A stretch of DNA of 64,000 nucleotides from the NCBI RefSeq assembly GCF_034424625.1, contig NZ_CP139976.1, positions 5,146,001 through 5,210,000 of the forward strand, given 5' to 3'. This document shows positions 34,573-44,478 of this stretch, piece after piece; position 1 is the stretch's first letter; each line of letters begins with the position of its first letter. The notes below the pieces were generated by a model. That model was not told the origin of the DNA and searched no databases. It saw only the letters and a list, made by a program, of their open reading frames with translations. Made by a program: the position numbers and the translations under genes. This DNA comes from Janthinobacterium lividum. Lineage in GTDB: Bacteria > Pseudomonadota > Gammaproteobacteria > Burkholderiales > Burkholderiaceae_D.

Positions 34573-36375
34573 ATGAGCACCATGAGCAAACTGAGCACAG
34601 CAAACGGGAGCCGCATCCTGCGCATGGCACTCGCCATCGCCGCCATCGGCGCCCTGATCCCGGCCGCCCATGGCGAAGCGGGCGCACCGGCCACGTCGCC
34701 GGGCCTGTCGGCCACGCCGCCCGGCGCAACGGCGGCCCCCGCGGCAGCGGCAACTGTCAGCACGCCGCCGCCGAAGGTCGTGCGCCGTGCGCCGCGCATG
34801 AAGCCCGTGGCGCAGCAAGCCATGCTGGACCAGGTGGGTGGACGCGCCGAACTGTCGCGCAACATGGCCCTGGCCGAAGGCAAGTCCACCCTGATGCACC
34901 TGCCGTTTCCTGTCGCCCGCGTCTCGGTGGGCGATCCGCGCATCGCCGACGTGATCCTGCTCAATACCACCGATGTCTACCTGCTGGGCAAATCCGTGGG
35001 CACGACCAACCTGATCGTGTGGAACCGCAATAATGAAGCGAGCATCATCGACCTGTCCGTCAGCATCGACGCCAGCCTGCTGCAGGCGCGCCTGGCCGAA
35101 CTGCTGCCGAATGAAAAAGATCTGCGCGTGACGGTGGCCGGCGATACCCTGATCCTGTCGGGCGTCGTCAGCGACACCGTCAAGGCCGACCAGGCGATGT
35201 CGCTGGCCAACGCGTATGCGCAGCGCGGTTCGAGGCCGGCTGCCGGCGCCGCTGCCGGCGGTGCGGCGCCCATGGCCGCGGCCGGCGCAGCGCCCGACCC
35301 TTCGGGCGGGCCATCGGCCTCGCCGCGCGTGATCAACCTGATGGCGATCGCCGCGCCACAACAGGTGATGCTGGAAGTGAAGGTGGCGGAAGTGTCGAAA
35401 ACCCTGGTCGACCAACTGGGCGCCAACCTGGGCTTGAGCAAGACCATCGGCGGCTGGACCTATTCGCTGCTGTCGAACTTGCTCAGCAACAACCCCAGCG
35501 GCTTCGGCGCCAACAACAGCCGCAATGGCAATTTCCTGGGCCTCGATGCGCAGAAGCGCGATGGCTTGATCAAGGTGCTGGCCGAACCGAACATCATGGC
35601 CATCAGCGGCCAGGAAGCCAGTTTCCTCGCCGGCGGCAAGATCTTCATCCCCGTCAGCCAGACCAACAACGGCGGTACGCCCACCATCACGCTGGAAGAA
35701 AAAGAGTTTGGCGTGGCCGTCAAATTCACCCCCACCGTGCTCGAAGGGGGACGCATCAACCTGAAGGTGTCGCCGGAAGTGTCAGACCTGAACAAGGAAG
35801 GCATCGGCATCACGGCCACCGGCATCTCGACCACCGCCATCCTGCCCTCGTTTACCACGCGGCGCGCCACCACCACGGTGCAGCTGTTCGACGGCCAGAG
35901 CTTCGCCATCGGCGGCTTGATCAAAAACAATGTGACCAGCAATATCAAGGCCTTGCCGGGCCTGGGTGAAGTGCCCGTGCTGGGCGCCCTGTTCCGCAGC
36001 ACGGACTTCCAGACGGACCGCTCGGAACTGGTCTTCATCATCACGCCGCACCTGGTCAAGCCGCTGCCGCCCGACTACAAGCTGCCCACCGATCCGTATG
36101 TGCAGCCCACGCGCGGCGACATGTTCATGCAAGGCAAGATGGAAGGCACGGCGCCAGCGCCAGCGCCACAGCCAGCGCCAGCACCGATGCCGATGCCGGC
36201 ACCAGCGTCCGCTCCGCCGCCGGCAGCCCTGGCAGCCCCCGTACCGCCTGCCCTGCCGGCAGCCATGCCCGTCACCACGCCGACGGCGGGTAACAACGAC
36301 GTGCCGCAATATCGCGCCGTGCCGAAAGCCGATGCGGGCACGCCGTCGGCCAGCGTCATCGATGATCTCAAATAG
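34573..36375 (+). CDS. cpaC: Tad pilus secretin CpaC (RcpA)
   Basis: Outer-membrane pore protein of 600 residues. N-terminal signal peptide, then the pilus N-domain (ALAEGKSTLMHLPFPVARVSVGDPRIADVILL), a BON/KH-like region and the secretin core with VLAEPNIMAISGQEASFLAGG and the terminal block LPSFTTRRATTTVQLFDGQSFAIGGLI and PVLGALFRS. A proline/alanine-rich tail of about 80 residues follows. It forms the exit channel for Flp pili. Confidence 0.94.
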   Translation: MSTMSKLSTANGSRILRMALAIAAIGALIPAAHGEAGAPATSPGLSATPPGATAAPAAAATVSTPPPKVVRRAPRMKPVAQQAMLDQVGGRAELSRNMALAEGKSTLMHLPFPVARVSVGDPRIADVILLNTTDVYLLGKSVGTTNLIVWNRNNEASIIDLSVSIDASLLQARLAELLPNEKDLRVTVAGDTLILSGVVSDTVKADQAMSLANAYAQRGSRPAAGAAAGGAAPMAAAGAAPDPSGGPSASPRVINLMAIAAPQQVMLEVKVAEVSKTLVDQLGANLGLSKTIGGWTYSLLSNLLSNNPSGFGANNSRNGNFLGLDAQKRDGLIKVLAEPNIMAISGQEASFLAGGKIFIPVSQTNNGGTPTITLEEKEFGVAVKFTPTVLEGGRINLKVSPEVSDLNKEGIGITATGISTTAILPSFTTRRATTTVQLFDGQSFAIGGLIKNNVTSNIKALPGLGEVPVLGALFRSTDFQTDRSELVFIITPHLVKPLPPDYKLPTDPYVQPTRGDMFMQGKMEGTAPAPAPQPAPAPMPMPAPASAPPPAALAAPVPPALPAAMPVTTPTAGNNDVPQYRAVPKADAGTPSASVIDDLK

Positions 36376-36385
36376 GAGCATCCCC

Positions 36386-36676
36386 ATGAAAACCTTCGCA
36401 ACCACCCTGCCCCGCTGCCTGTTGTGCGCTGCGGCGATCGGCGCGCTGGCCGGCTGTGCCGCCACCACCACCCCGGTGCTCGACAGCCATTTCGGCGAGT
36501 CGGTGACCTTGCTCAAGCAGCAGCAGATCCTGTATCCGAACGCCGTCTACAACAACAATCCCGTGCTGGGCCTCGATGGCAAGGCGGCCGTCAGCGGCTA
36601 CAAGCTGTACCAGAAATCGTACAGCGCCCCCGACCCGATTCCCGACGTGCTGACCATCGGCGTCAGCAAACGCTGA
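36386..36676 (+). CDS. Small lipoprotein of the Tad locus
   Basis: Product of 96 residues with a signal sequence ending in the lipobox LAGC, so the mature protein begins at about Cys24 and is membrane-anchored. The rest (GESVTLLKQQQILYPNAVYNNNPVLGLDGKAAVSGYKLYQKSY) matches a family of short Tad-associated lipoproteins seen between cpaC and cpaE; it takes the position of CpaD or TadD. TAGGAG precedes the ATG. Likely a pilotin or outer-membrane helper of the secretin (inference). Confidence 0.85.
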   Translation: MKTFATTLPRCLLCAAAIGALAGCAATTTPVLDSHFGESVTLLKQQQILYPNAVYNNNPVLGLDGKAAVSGYKLYQKSYSAPDPIPDVLTIGVSKR

Positions 36677-36715
36677 GCCGCGTCGCATCCACCCCAGCCA
36701 CTGCCGGAGCTTGCC

Positions 36716-37906
36716 GTGAAAATCTTCATTATCTCCAGTAACGAAAAACAACTGGCCGCGATGACGGCGCTGTTGCGCGAGCGCCACCCGGGCGACGATA
36801 TCGACAGCGCCGTCGGCAGCCTGGAACGGCTGGCCGGCACGGCTGAAATGGCTGCGCCAGACGTGCTGCTGCTGGCGCAGCCAGTCATCGACGAAACCGA
36901 CCTGGTGCGCATCGAACGCCTGGCCAGCCGCCAGCCCGCCATGGCCATCATCCTGCAGTGCCAGCAGCAGGGCAGCGACTTCCTGCTGCAAGCCATGCGC
37001 GCGGGCGTGCGCGAAGTGCTGCCGCAAGCCGACAACGGCGTCGCCCTGAATACGGCGCTGCAACGCATCGAGGACAAGAGCACGCGCCACGTGCGGCGCG
37101 ATGGCAAGATCATCGCCTTCGTCTCGTGCAAGGGCGGCAGCGGCGCTACCTTCCTCGCCGCCAACCTGGCATATGCGCTGGCGCAGGACAAGCAGCGCGT
37201 GGCGCTGTTCGACCTGAACCTGCAGTTTGGCGATGCGGCGCTGTTTGTCTCGGATCAGAAGCCGGCCGCCACGCTGTCGCACGTGGCACAGCAGATCCAC
37301 CGCCTCGACCCCTCCTTCCTCACCGCCAGCATGGTGCAGGTGACGCCGAATTTCAGCATCCTGGCCGCTCCCGAAGATCCGGGCCACGCGAGCGACATCA
37401 AGCCCGAGCACATCGACCAGCTGCTGCATCTGGCGCGCCACGAATATGACTTCATCGTGCTCGACACGGGCCGCGGCCTCGATGCCGTCAGCGTGCGCGC
37501 GCTCGATCACGCCGACATGATCTGCCCCGTGGTACAGGCAACCCTGCCCTACATCCGCGATGGCAAGCGGCTGCTGCAGGTGTTCCAGTCGCTGGAATAC
37601 CCGGCCAGCAAGATTCACCTGATCCTGAACCGCCATGCGGGCGCCGATGAAATCCGCGGGCGCGACCTGGAAACAGCCTATGGCCAGCACATCTTCCACG
37701 CCATGCCAAATCACTACGCGGTGGCGGCAGCCTCGGTCAACCAGGGCGTGCCCGTACTGAAGCTGGCGCCCGGCAGCCCGCTGGCCAAATCACTGCAGGA
37801 GTGTGCGCGCAAGCTGGGCGGCACGCGCGCGGCCAGCGCGCCTGGCCTGTTTTCACGCCTGTTCCAGCGTAACAGGCCCATCCATCTTCGAGGGGAAACA
37901 GCATGA
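36716..37906 (+). CDS. cpaE: Tad pilus ParA/MinD-like protein CpaE (TadZ)
   Basis: Protein of 396 residues with a receiver-like N-terminal domain (about 1-125, [15 protein letters not shown]) and a MinD/ParA ATPase domain. The deviant Walker A is [18 protein letters not shown]; the ATPase motif [18 protein letters not shown] follows. CpaE/TadZ sets the polar place of the Tad machine. GTG at 36716 has GGAG 7 bp upstream. Stop overlaps cpaF by 4 bp. Confidence 0.92.
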   Translation: MKIFIISSNEKQLAAMTALLRERHPGDDIDSAVGSLERLAGTAEMAAPDVLLLAQPVIDETDLVRIERLASRQPAMAIILQCQQQGSDFLLQAMRAGVREVLPQADNGVALNTALQRIEDKSTRHVRRDGKIIAFVSCKGGSGATFLAANLAYALAQDKQRVALFDLNLQFGDAALFVSDQKPAATLSHVAQQIHRLDPSFLTASMVQVTPNFSILAAPEDPGHASDIKPEHIDQLLHLARHEYDFIVLDTGRGLDAVSVRALDHADMICPVVQATLPYIRDGKRLLQVFQSLEYPASKIHLILNRHAGADEIRGRDLETAYGQHIFHAMPNHYAVAAASVNQGVPVLKLAPGSPLAKSLQECARKLGGTRAASAPGLFSRLFQRNRPIHLRGETA

Positions 37907-39288
37907 GCATCGACATCAATGGCGCCGGCCCCAGCCTGCGCGAACGCCTCGGCAGCGCCCCGGCCGCGAACGGCAATACGGCCTTCGGCACCGTGCGCGG
38001 CGGCAGCATCGACAATCCCGCCTACCAGGAACTCAAGCAGCACGTGCACCAGTCCCTGCTCGACCGCATCGACCTGGAAGGCATGCAACGCCTGTCCCAG
38101 GAACAGATACGCGACGACCTGAAGGTCCTGGTGGGGCGCCTGCTGGAAGAAGACAGCGTCGTCATCAACGACCTGGAGCGGCGCACCCTGGTGCGCGACA
38201 TCCAGGACGAAGTGCTGGGCTTTGGCCCGCTTGAACCGCTGCTCAACGACCCCACCGTCTCGGACATCCTCGTCAACACGCACCGCCAGGTATATGTCGA
38301 ACGCCATGGCCAGCTCGAGCTGAGCGACATCCGCTTCACCGACGATGCGCACCTGATGAAGATCATCGACAAGATCGTCTCGCGCGTGGGGCGGCGCATC
38401 GATGAGTCGAGCCCCATGGTCGATGCGCGCCTGCCGGACGGTTCGCGCGTGAACGCCATCATCCCGCCGCTGGCCATCGACGGGCCCGTGATGTCGATAC
38501 GGCGCTTTTCGGCCCAGCCGCTGCGGCTTTCCGACCTGGTCGAGCATCACAGCCTGACGGCCGAAATGGCGCAAATCCTGCAGGGCCTGGGCAAGGCCAA
38601 GATCAATATCCTGATCTCGGGCGGCACGGGTAGCGGCAAGACCACCATGCTCAATGCGATATCGGGCTTCATCAGCGGCACCGAACGCATCGTCACCATC
38701 GAGGATGCGGCGGAGCTGCAAATGCAGCAGCCGCACGTAATACGCCTGGAAACCCGGCCAGCGAACATCGAAGGCAAGGGCGAAGTGACGCAGCGCGCGC
38801 TGGTGCGCAATGCCCTGCGCATGCGGCCCGACCGCATCATCCTGGGCGAGGTGCGCGGTGCCGAGGCGCTCGACATGCTGCAGGCGATGAATACGGGTCA
38901 TGAGGGATCGATGGCCACCATCCACGCCAACACCCCGCGCGATGCACTGACGCGGCTGGAAAACATGATCAGCATGGCCGCCTCCATGTTGCCGGGCAAG
39001 GCCATGCGCCAGCAGATCAGCGCAGCCATCGGCGTGGTGGTGCAGGTGGCGCGCCTGACGGACGGCAAGCGCAAGGTGGTGTCGATCCAGGAGATCACGG
39101 GCATGGAAGGCGAGATGATCACCATGCAGGAAATCTTCACGTTCCGCCAGACGGGTGTGGCCCAGGACGGTGCCGTCAGCGGCCACTTCCAGGCCAGCGG
39201 CGTGCGTCCCCGCTTCCTCGACCGTCTGCGCGCCTTTGGCGTGGTCGTGCCGGAAAGCCTGTTCGATCCCAACCGCCAATACCATTGA
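37903..39288 (+). CDS. cpaF: Tad pilus assembly ATPase CpaF (TadA)
   Basis: Cytoplasmic secretion ATPase of 461 residues of the VirB11/GspE superfamily. Walker A is [13 protein letters not shown]; Walker B lies in [33 protein letters not shown], with the Asp box [20 protein letters not shown] before it. It powers both extension and retraction of Tad pili in the system where this was tested (Caulobacter CpaF). Followed by tadB after 11 bp. Confidence 0.95.
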   Translation: MSIDINGAGPSLRERLGSAPAANGNTAFGTVRGGSIDNPAYQELKQHVHQSLLDRIDLEGMQRLSQEQIRDDLKVLVGRLLEEDSVVINDLERRTLVRDIQDEVLGFGPLEPLLNDPTVSDILVNTHRQVYVERHGQLELSDIRFTDDAHLMKIIDKIVSRVGRRIDESSPMVDARLPDGSRVNAIIPPLAIDGPVMSIRRFSAQPLRLSDLVEHHSLTAEMAQILQGLGKAKINILISGGTGSGKTTMLNAISGFISGTERIVTIEDAAELQMQQPHVIRLETRPANIEGKGEVTQRALVRNALRMRPDRIILGEVRGAEALDMLQAMNTGHEGSMATIHANTPRDALTRLENMISMAASMLPGKAMRQQISAAIGVVVQVARLTDGKRKVVSIQEITGMEGEMITMQEIFTFRQTGVAQDGAVSGHFQASGVRPRFLDRLRAFGVVVPESLFDPNRQYH

Positions 39289-39299
39289 GGAGCCACGCC

Positions 39300-40277
39300 A
39301 TGGACACCAGTTATTACGTCTTCGGGGCCCTCATCTTCATCGCCGTGCTGCTGCTCGTCACGGGCCTGTACCAGAGCTGGAACAATGTGCGCGGGCCGGA
39401 ATCGGAACGGGTGGCGCGGCGCCTGCGCGTGATGTCGGCCGGGGCCCACGCGGGCGAGCAGAACACGTCGATGATCAAGCAGCGCCTGCTCAGCGACACA
39501 CCGGCGCTGCAGAAGCTGCTGCTGGAAGTACCGCGCGTGCATGCACTCGACCGCCTGCTGGAACAGTCAGGGCTGACGTGGAGCGTGGCACAGTGGGCCA
39601 TGCTGGTGCTGCTGGCCTTCCTCGTCGGCCTGGTCGGCGCCAGCCTGATCGACTTGCCCTGGCTGCTGCGCCTGCTGGTAGCGGCCGCCTGTGCGCTGCT
39701 GCCCCTGTACTACATCGAGCGCGCCAAGGCGCACCGCCTGCAGCGCATCGGCCAGCAGTTGCCAGACGCGCTGGAACTCATGAGCCGCGCCCTGCGCGCC
39801 GGCCATGCCTTTCCCACGGCCCTGAAAATGGTCGGCGAGGAAATGAACGCGCCGCTGGCCGACGAATTTCGCATCGCCTTCGACGAAGTCAACTTCGGCA
39901 TCGCCATGCCGGACGCGCTGATGAACCTGGCCACGCGCGTGCCCAGCACGGATGTGCGCTATTTCGTCATCGCCGTGCTGATCCAGCGCGAGACGGGTGG
40001 CAATCTGTCGGAATTGCTCGATAGCATCAGTCACATCATCCGCGAACGCATCAAGCTGCTGGGGCAGGTACGCGTGCTGTCGGCCGAGGCGCGGCTGTCG
40101 GCCTGGATCCTGGCGCTGCTGCCATTCGGCGCGGCAGCCATGATCCAGCTGACCAACCCCACCTTCCTGGAGCTGCTGTATCGCGATCCCGGCGGACAGA
40201 AGATGCTGGTCGGCGCCCTGCTGCTGATGCTGGTCGGCGTCATCGTCATGCGCAAGGTGATCCATATCCGGGTGTGA
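39300..40277 (+). CDS. tadB: Type II secretion F-family protein TadB
   Basis: Inner-membrane platform protein of 325 residues with a first segment near residues 6-26, two central segments (AMLVLLAFLVGLVGASLI; LLVAAACALLPLYYI) and a C-terminal pair. The GspF domain is at LPDALELMSRALRAGHAFPTALKMVGEEMNAPLADEF and ETGGNLSELLDSISHIIRER. ATG at 39300 has GAGGAG at 7 bp. Forms the platform with TadC. Confidence 0.93.
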   Translation: MDTSYYVFGALIFIAVLLLVTGLYQSWNNVRGPESERVARRLRVMSAGAHAGEQNTSMIKQRLLSDTPALQKLLLEVPRVHALDRLLEQSGLTWSVAQWAMLVLLAFLVGLVGASLIDLPWLLRLLVAAACALLPLYYIERAKAHRLQRIGQQLPDALELMSRALRAGHAFPTALKMVGEEMNAPLADEFRIAFDEVNFGIAMPDALMNLATRVPSTDVRYFVIAVLIQRETGGNLSELLDSISHIIRERIKLLGQVRVLSAEARLSAWILALLPFGAAAMIQLTNPTFLELLYRDPGGQKMLVGALLLMLVGVIVMRKVIHIRV

Positions 40278-40298
40278 TTTTTTGAAGGGAATGACATC

Positions 40299-41231
40299 AT
40301 GACTACCTTGCAAATGGGCTTTCTCGGCTTGCTGTTTGTCGCCGTCTTCGCTGGTGCCATGTTCGTGCTGCTGCTGGCCGTGCCCGACCCGCTGCGCCAG
40401 CGCCTCGACAGCGTGGGTGCTGCAGCGCCGGGCGGCGCCCGCCACTGGCTGGTGCACTTCGTCAAGCTGAGCGGACCACTGGCGCGCCTGTCCCTGCCCG
40501 AAGACGGCTGGGAGACATCGAAAATACGCTTGCGTTTCATGCATGCGGGACTGCGTCACCCATCGGCGCCGCTGCTGTATTTTGGCGCCAAGACGGCCCT
40601 CGCCGTGGGCCTGCCCGTGCTGCTGTTCCTGGGCCTGAGCGTGGCAGGCGTGCATTACAGCGGCACTGCCTTGCTGCTGTGGCTGCTACTAGCGGCCGCG
40701 TTCGGCTACTACCTGCCGAACGCCTGGCTGAACCGCCGCATCCGCCTGCGCCAGCGCGACATCTTTGAAAGTTTCCCCGATGCGCTGGACCTGATGACGG
40801 TGTGCGTGGAAGCGGGCCTGGCCATGGACGCGGCACTGGCGCGGGTGGCATCCGAAATCACGCTGAAAAGCGCCGTGCTGGCCGAAGAACTGCACCTGCT
40901 GACCCTGGAGCTGCGCGCCGGCAACTCGAAGGAACGGGCCTTGCGCAACTTGGCCCTGCGCACGGGCGTGGAAGATGTCGATGCCCTCGTCGCCATGCTG
41001 ATCCAGGCCGAACGCTTCGGCACCAGCATCGCCGCCTCGCTGCGCGTGCAATCGGATCAGCTGCGCACCAAGCGGCGCCAGCTGGCCGAAGAGCAGGCCG
41101 CCAAAATTGCCCTGAAGCTGCTGTTCCCGCTGATCTTCTTCATTTTCCCGTCGCTGCTGGTGGTCCTCATGGGGCCCGCTTTCCTGCAAATCTACCGCGT
41201 GCTGCTGCCTGGCATGGCCGGGGGCAATTAG
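40299..41231 (+). CDS. tadC: Type II secretion F-family protein TadC
   Basis: Second platform protein, 310 residues. FPDALDLMTVCVEAGLAMDAALARVASEI is the GspF core; FGTSIAASLRVQSDQLRTKRRQLAEEQAAKIALKLLFPLIFFIFPSLLVVLMGPAFL is the conserved C-terminal block. It closes the plus-strand Tad operon. A separate TadD TPR protein was not found. Confidence 0.93.
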   Translation: MTTLQMGFLGLLFVAVFAGAMFVLLLAVPDPLRQRLDSVGAAAPGGARHWLVHFVKLSGPLARLSLPEDGWETSKIRLRFMHAGLRHPSAPLLYFGAKTALAVGLPVLLFLGLSVAGVHYSGTALLLWLLLAAAFGYYLPNAWLNRRIRLRQRDIFESFPDALDLMTVCVEAGLAMDAALARVASEITLKSAVLAEELHLLTLELRAGNSKERALRNLALRTGVEDVDALVAMLIQAERFGTSIAASLRVQSDQLRTKRRQLAEEQAAKIALKLLFPLIFFIFPSLLVVLMGPAFLQIYRVLLPGMAGGN

Positions 41232-41765
41232 GACAGCAGCCTCCTCCCCGCCTGCCCCCGCCAGCCAGCGCTGGCGGGGCCAAAGGTCTGCCCCACGACT
41301 CTCCCCGCCGTTTGCCTGTTCTCCTACCTCCCTGCATTGCCCTTGCCACTGAAACACGAGTTCCTGCAACGCTGCCGGGCGCCTCAGGCACTGCGCATGG
41401 CACCGGGCCGCTGGGCCGCACGGGCACGGTAAGCGATTCCAGCCTTTGCCTCCGCGTTACGGATGGCGTCGGGATGTACCCGGGCCAAGCCCCTGTGGGC
41501 AATCAGCGGCCAACCGACCGATCATGGATGGCCAAGAGCAGAAAACAGGCCGGATTTGGCTGACCAAAACCTTCAGGACCAAGGTCTGCCTATCGCCACG
41601 GGGTGCTCCGCCATACGGCACGACTATCCCGCTGCATGCGCCATCGATTCCTCGGCGAGTGAGGTTCAGCGGCACAGCGGCATGGTGTGCGGGCGGCAGC
41701 CGAAATGCACAGGCATAAAAAAGGGCCGGAGGGGATATCCGGCCCTGGCCATCTGTTTTGCGTAT
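41232..41765. other. Non-coding gap between convergent Tad operons
   Basis: About 530 bp without a supportable gene. It has a perfect 10-bp stem hairpin (CCCCGCCAGC with GCTGGCGGGG, 41256-41279) shortly after tadC, probably an end signal although no T-run follows, and the tadG terminator at the right side. The middle (41300-41710) reads as ordinary GC-rich sequence; frames in it lack ribosome sites and family features. Confidence 0.6.
41717..41746 (-). terminator. Rho-independent terminator of the tadE-tadF-tadG operon
   Basis: On the minus strand GGGCCGGA, a 7-base loop and TCCGGCCC are followed by six T. It lies about 20 bp after the tadG stop. Confidence 0.85.
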
Positions 41766-41785
41766 CTACATGCTGATACGCAAAA
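41756..41785. repeat. 11-bp perfect inverted repeat over the tadG stop codon
   Basis: TTTTGCGTATC and GATACGCAAAA flank the 8 bases TACATGCT. The stop codon of tadG lies inside it. It may form a second hairpin on the mRNA end or bind a protein. Confidence 0.5.
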
Positions 41786-43148
41786 TGGCAGAAGCAAGTT
41801 TCTCGAAGCAAGGTTTCAACTCATCCGAGTTTGCCGCGTGACAATAGATGCCCACTGGCTGGCCGGCGCCGGCTTTCACGCAGCGCGACAAGGCGTCCGG
41901 TGTGTTGGCCATGCATTTCAGGATATCTTCGCCCTTGTCACTGGGAGCGGGTCCATTCGCTTTCGTCAGCTCGCTTCCGAGTCCGAGGGTAAATACGTAC
42001 ATACCTTCAGCACGGGCCTTGGCGGCCATCGCCTCGAGCAGGTTGCGCGAAGCCCGGTTGATATTGATCCAGGTAGCCGCGTTGCTGCTGGTATCGTTGG
42101 TGACGGAGCGAGGCGTGGCCGTGATGACGGGGAACTCCTGCAAGGCCGGCAAGTTCGTGGGATTGTGCGCGTTATACCATTGCGGCAAGGCGGCCGCATC
42201 AAGGTTCTTGACGATGTTCGAACCCTGGTTGCACTTGCCGGCCGCCGTCGTGCCCTGTTTGTTGATCAGCCACAGGCCAGCCGGCGTGCCGGTGCTGGTG
42301 CCGTCGCCCGTCACCAGCGAGCCTGCCGTGGTGCAGTCGGCCGGCGTCTTGAACTTGAAGACGGAGGAAATGGTATTGGGCGAACCGTCGGAAAAAAACA
42401 CGATCACGCGCAGGCTGGAGCGGTTGGCCAGGGCGATGCTGTTGAGCTGATCGCGCCCGTTCCATACGCCTTCTGCCGAATTCGTCAAGCCGTCAAACGA
42501 ATACTTGCCAATGGTGGTCTTCATGCCCGCCTGGTCGAAACCGCGCGCCACCTTGCTGATCGGTGCATCGACTTCAGCGCCGTAGGAAAAATGGATCAGG
42601 GCCATGCGGTCCAGCGCGGGGTTGAACTTGCTGAGAAACAGCTGCGCACTGCTGATGACGGTGGCGCCGACGGGCGCCAGCGACCCCGAGGTATCCATCA
42701 CGAAGGCCAGGTCCAGGTCCTTGCGGATGGTCTGCGCCGAGGCGCTGACCGTCAGCAAATTGAAGCCCAGCACGCGCATCAGTGTCACGGGCACGACGGC
42801 CGTGGCCGCCGCATCGATCGTCACCTTGCCAGCGTCAAAGGTCACGCTGGGATCGTTGAAGGTGGGCGTGGCACCCAGGTAGCCGGTGGGAAAATTCGCG
42901 GCAAAAAACTTCTGCGCCGCCGCCTGGGCGCTGGCCCGCTGCGCCGCCTCGCCGACGCCTTGCGTGACGGCGCGCGCGGCGGCGATGCTGGCCGCATCAA
43001 CGGCCGCATTGAGCTTGGAGCGGATGATGAAACCCAGGCCGGAATCGATGGCCAGGCCCACCGCGCCGATCAGCACCACCATCGACAGGCCGATGACGAT
43101 CAGAACTTGTCCCTTTTGTTTTCCAGTCCGCCTGCGTATGCTTTTCAT
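41766..43148 (-). CDS. tadG: TadG-like pilus protein with von Willebrand factor A domain
   Basis: Protein of 460 residues. The N-terminus (KQKGQVLIVIGLSMVVLIGAVGLAIDSGLGFIIRSKLNAAVDAA) is the TadE/TadG-like membrane segment (Flp_N). A VWA domain follows, with the MIDAS motif in FVMDTSGSLAPVG and VIVFFSDGSPN. VWA-type TadG proteins are thought to be surface-exposed minor components that promote adhesion. ATG at 43148 has GGGAG 7 bp upstream; the frame continues further but overlaps tadF. Confidence 0.88.
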   Translation of the reverse strand: MKSIRRRTGKQKGQVLIVIGLSMVVLIGAVGLAIDSGLGFIIRSKLNAAVDAASIAAARAVTQGVGEAAQRASAQAAAQKFFAANFPTGYLGATPTFNDPSVTFDAGKVTIDAAATAVVPVTLMRVLGFNLLTVSASAQTIRKDLDLAFVMDTSGSLAPVGATVISSAQLFLSKFNPALDRMALIHFSYGAEVDAPISKVARGFDQAGMKTTIGKYSFDGLTNSAEGVWNGRDQLNSIALANRSSLRVIVFFSDGSPNTISSVFKFKTPADCTTAGSLVTGDGTSTGTPAGLWLINKQGTTAAGKCNQGSNIVKNLDAAALPQWYNAHNPTNLPALQEFPVITATPRSVTNDTSSNAATWININRASRNLLEAMAAKARAEGMYVFTLGLGSELTKANGPAPSDKGEDILKCMANTPDALSRCVKAGAGQPVGIYCHAANSDELKPCFEKLASAILRISM

Positions 43149-43198
43149 GATGTTCTCCCGGCGCCTGCACGGCCGCCTGCGCAATGATGACAGCGTGT

Positions 43199-43786
43199 CT
43201 AAAAAATGGTCTTGGCATACAGATTGCCGCTCAGCTGGGGTGTTTGCGCACCAAAGCCCAGGTTCATGCCAGCAAACAGGATGTTGGCGCGATACAGTCC
43301 CTCGACGACATAAATGACTTCGCCATTGGCCAGCTGGTTGCTCATGGCATCGTTGATGGGCGAACCCGCGCTGGGGATGCTGGTGCACTTGCCCGTGCCG
43401 TCGCTGGCCCAGCTGCCGCAGCTCCACACCTTGCTGGCCTGCTGCGGTCCGTTGGTCCAGCGATAATGTTCGAGAATGACGTTCTGCTTGCCGGGGCCAT
43501 TACCCATGATCTTGCTGATGTACATGCTGCCATTTCTGGCCATGTCCAGCGGCGGCGTCGTCATCGCCAGCGCCGTCATGATGGTTTGCGGATCCTGCGA
43601 CGAGCGCGACGCCAGGTTCGCGCCTTCGCGGCTCAGGTTGGTCAATATCATGTCACCCTGTACGATGCGCGCCAGGTCGAAGACGGGCACGGCCATCATC
43701 AGCAGGAAGGGCAGCACCAGGGCGAACTCCACGGCGGCCACGCCCTGCTGACGCCGCACGCGCCGGGAAAGTGTAGGAGGTAGCAT
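43199..43786 (-). CDS. TadE/TadF-family pseudopilin
   Basis: Protein of 195 residues. Leader RRVRRQQG, then VAAVEFALVLPFLLMMAVPVFDLARIV: the pseudopilin G-x4-EF motif. The rest is secreted, with two cysteines (WSCGSW, GKCTSI) that may form a disulfide. TadE and TadF are processed by the A24 peptidase and needed for pilus assembly (family knowledge). Start overlaps the upstream gene stop by 1 bp. Confidence 0.87.
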   Translation of the reverse strand: MLPPTLSRRVRRQQGVAAVEFALVLPFLLMMAVPVFDLARIVQGDMILTNLSREGANLASRSSQDPQTIMTALAMTTPPLDMARNGSMYISKIMGNGPGKQNVILEHYRWTNGPQQASKVWSCGSWASDGTGKCTSIPSAGSPINDAMSNQLANGEVIYVVEGLYRANILFAGMNLGFGAQTPQLSGNLYAKTIF

Positions 43787-44304
43787 CAGAAGGCCTCGTT
43801 ACGCATGGTGGCAGCGACGCTGAACGAGTACTGGCCGGGCGCGCTGGTGGAGGTTTTAGGATTGAGCAGGGCCATCAGACGCCAGGCGGGCGTGATGACG
43901 GGCCAGGTACAGTTCACCTGCAAGACGACGATATCGCCGGCCGCGCCAAACATATTGTTGTTGTACGAGGAAGGCGCTTGCGATACGCCATTGACCACTA
44001 CCACTGGGCTGACCATCGCATACAGGCCCAGCGAGCTGTCGTTGATCTTTCTCAGCACCGCTTCATAACGCTGCTTGTTGGCGCTGGCGGGATCGAGGTT
44101 GTTTTGTCCCGTAATCGAGTAGCGGGCCCCTTCGCGCACGGCATACTGCATCGTCAGGTTGACCCAGAACATGACCCCCAGTTCCATGATCATGGCGATG
44201 AGGAAAAACAGGATGGGGGCGATCAAGGCAAATTCCACCATCGCAGCGCCACGTGGGCGATTTTTCAGGCACAACTTTCTCCTACAGCTGTTTCTAGTCT
44301 GCAT
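43786..44304 (-). CDS. tadE: TadE-family pseudopilin
   Basis: Protein of 172 residues, first gene of the minus-strand Tad operon. Leader ends KNRPRG, followed by AAMVEFALIAPILFFLIAMIMELGVMFWV with the G-x4-EF pseudopilin motif. TMQYAVREGARYSITG is the conserved TadE region after the membrane segment. Translation of the next gene is coupled (TGATG). The 174 bp upstream, AT-rich near 44340-44400, should contain the promoter. Confidence 0.9.
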   Translation of the reverse strand: MQTRNSCRRKLCLKNRPRGAAMVEFALIAPILFFLIAMIMELGVMFWVNLTMQYAVREGARYSITGQNNLDPASANKQRYEAVLRKINDSSLGLYAMVSPVVVVNGVSQAPSSYNNNMFGAAGDIVVLQVNCTWPVITPAWRLMALLNPKTSTSAPGQYSFSVAATMRNEAF

Positions 44305-44478
44305 GATTTACTCGCTTGGACAGGTTGCTCTCGGTCTTCCGCCGAAGTTGCAATAAAACCAAATAAATTGTTCTTTGAATAATTTAATTTAGGTAATGCA
44401 AAGCCGAAAGTCAAGGTCTGAATACATGCAAATTACATACAAATTCACGCGTACACAAAATAACGATCGGAAACGAAA

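Noticed and set aside
41463..43187. Plus-strand frame over the gap and tadG
   Set aside because: Its only conserved part is antisense to the VWA gene; the first 300 bp have no gene features.
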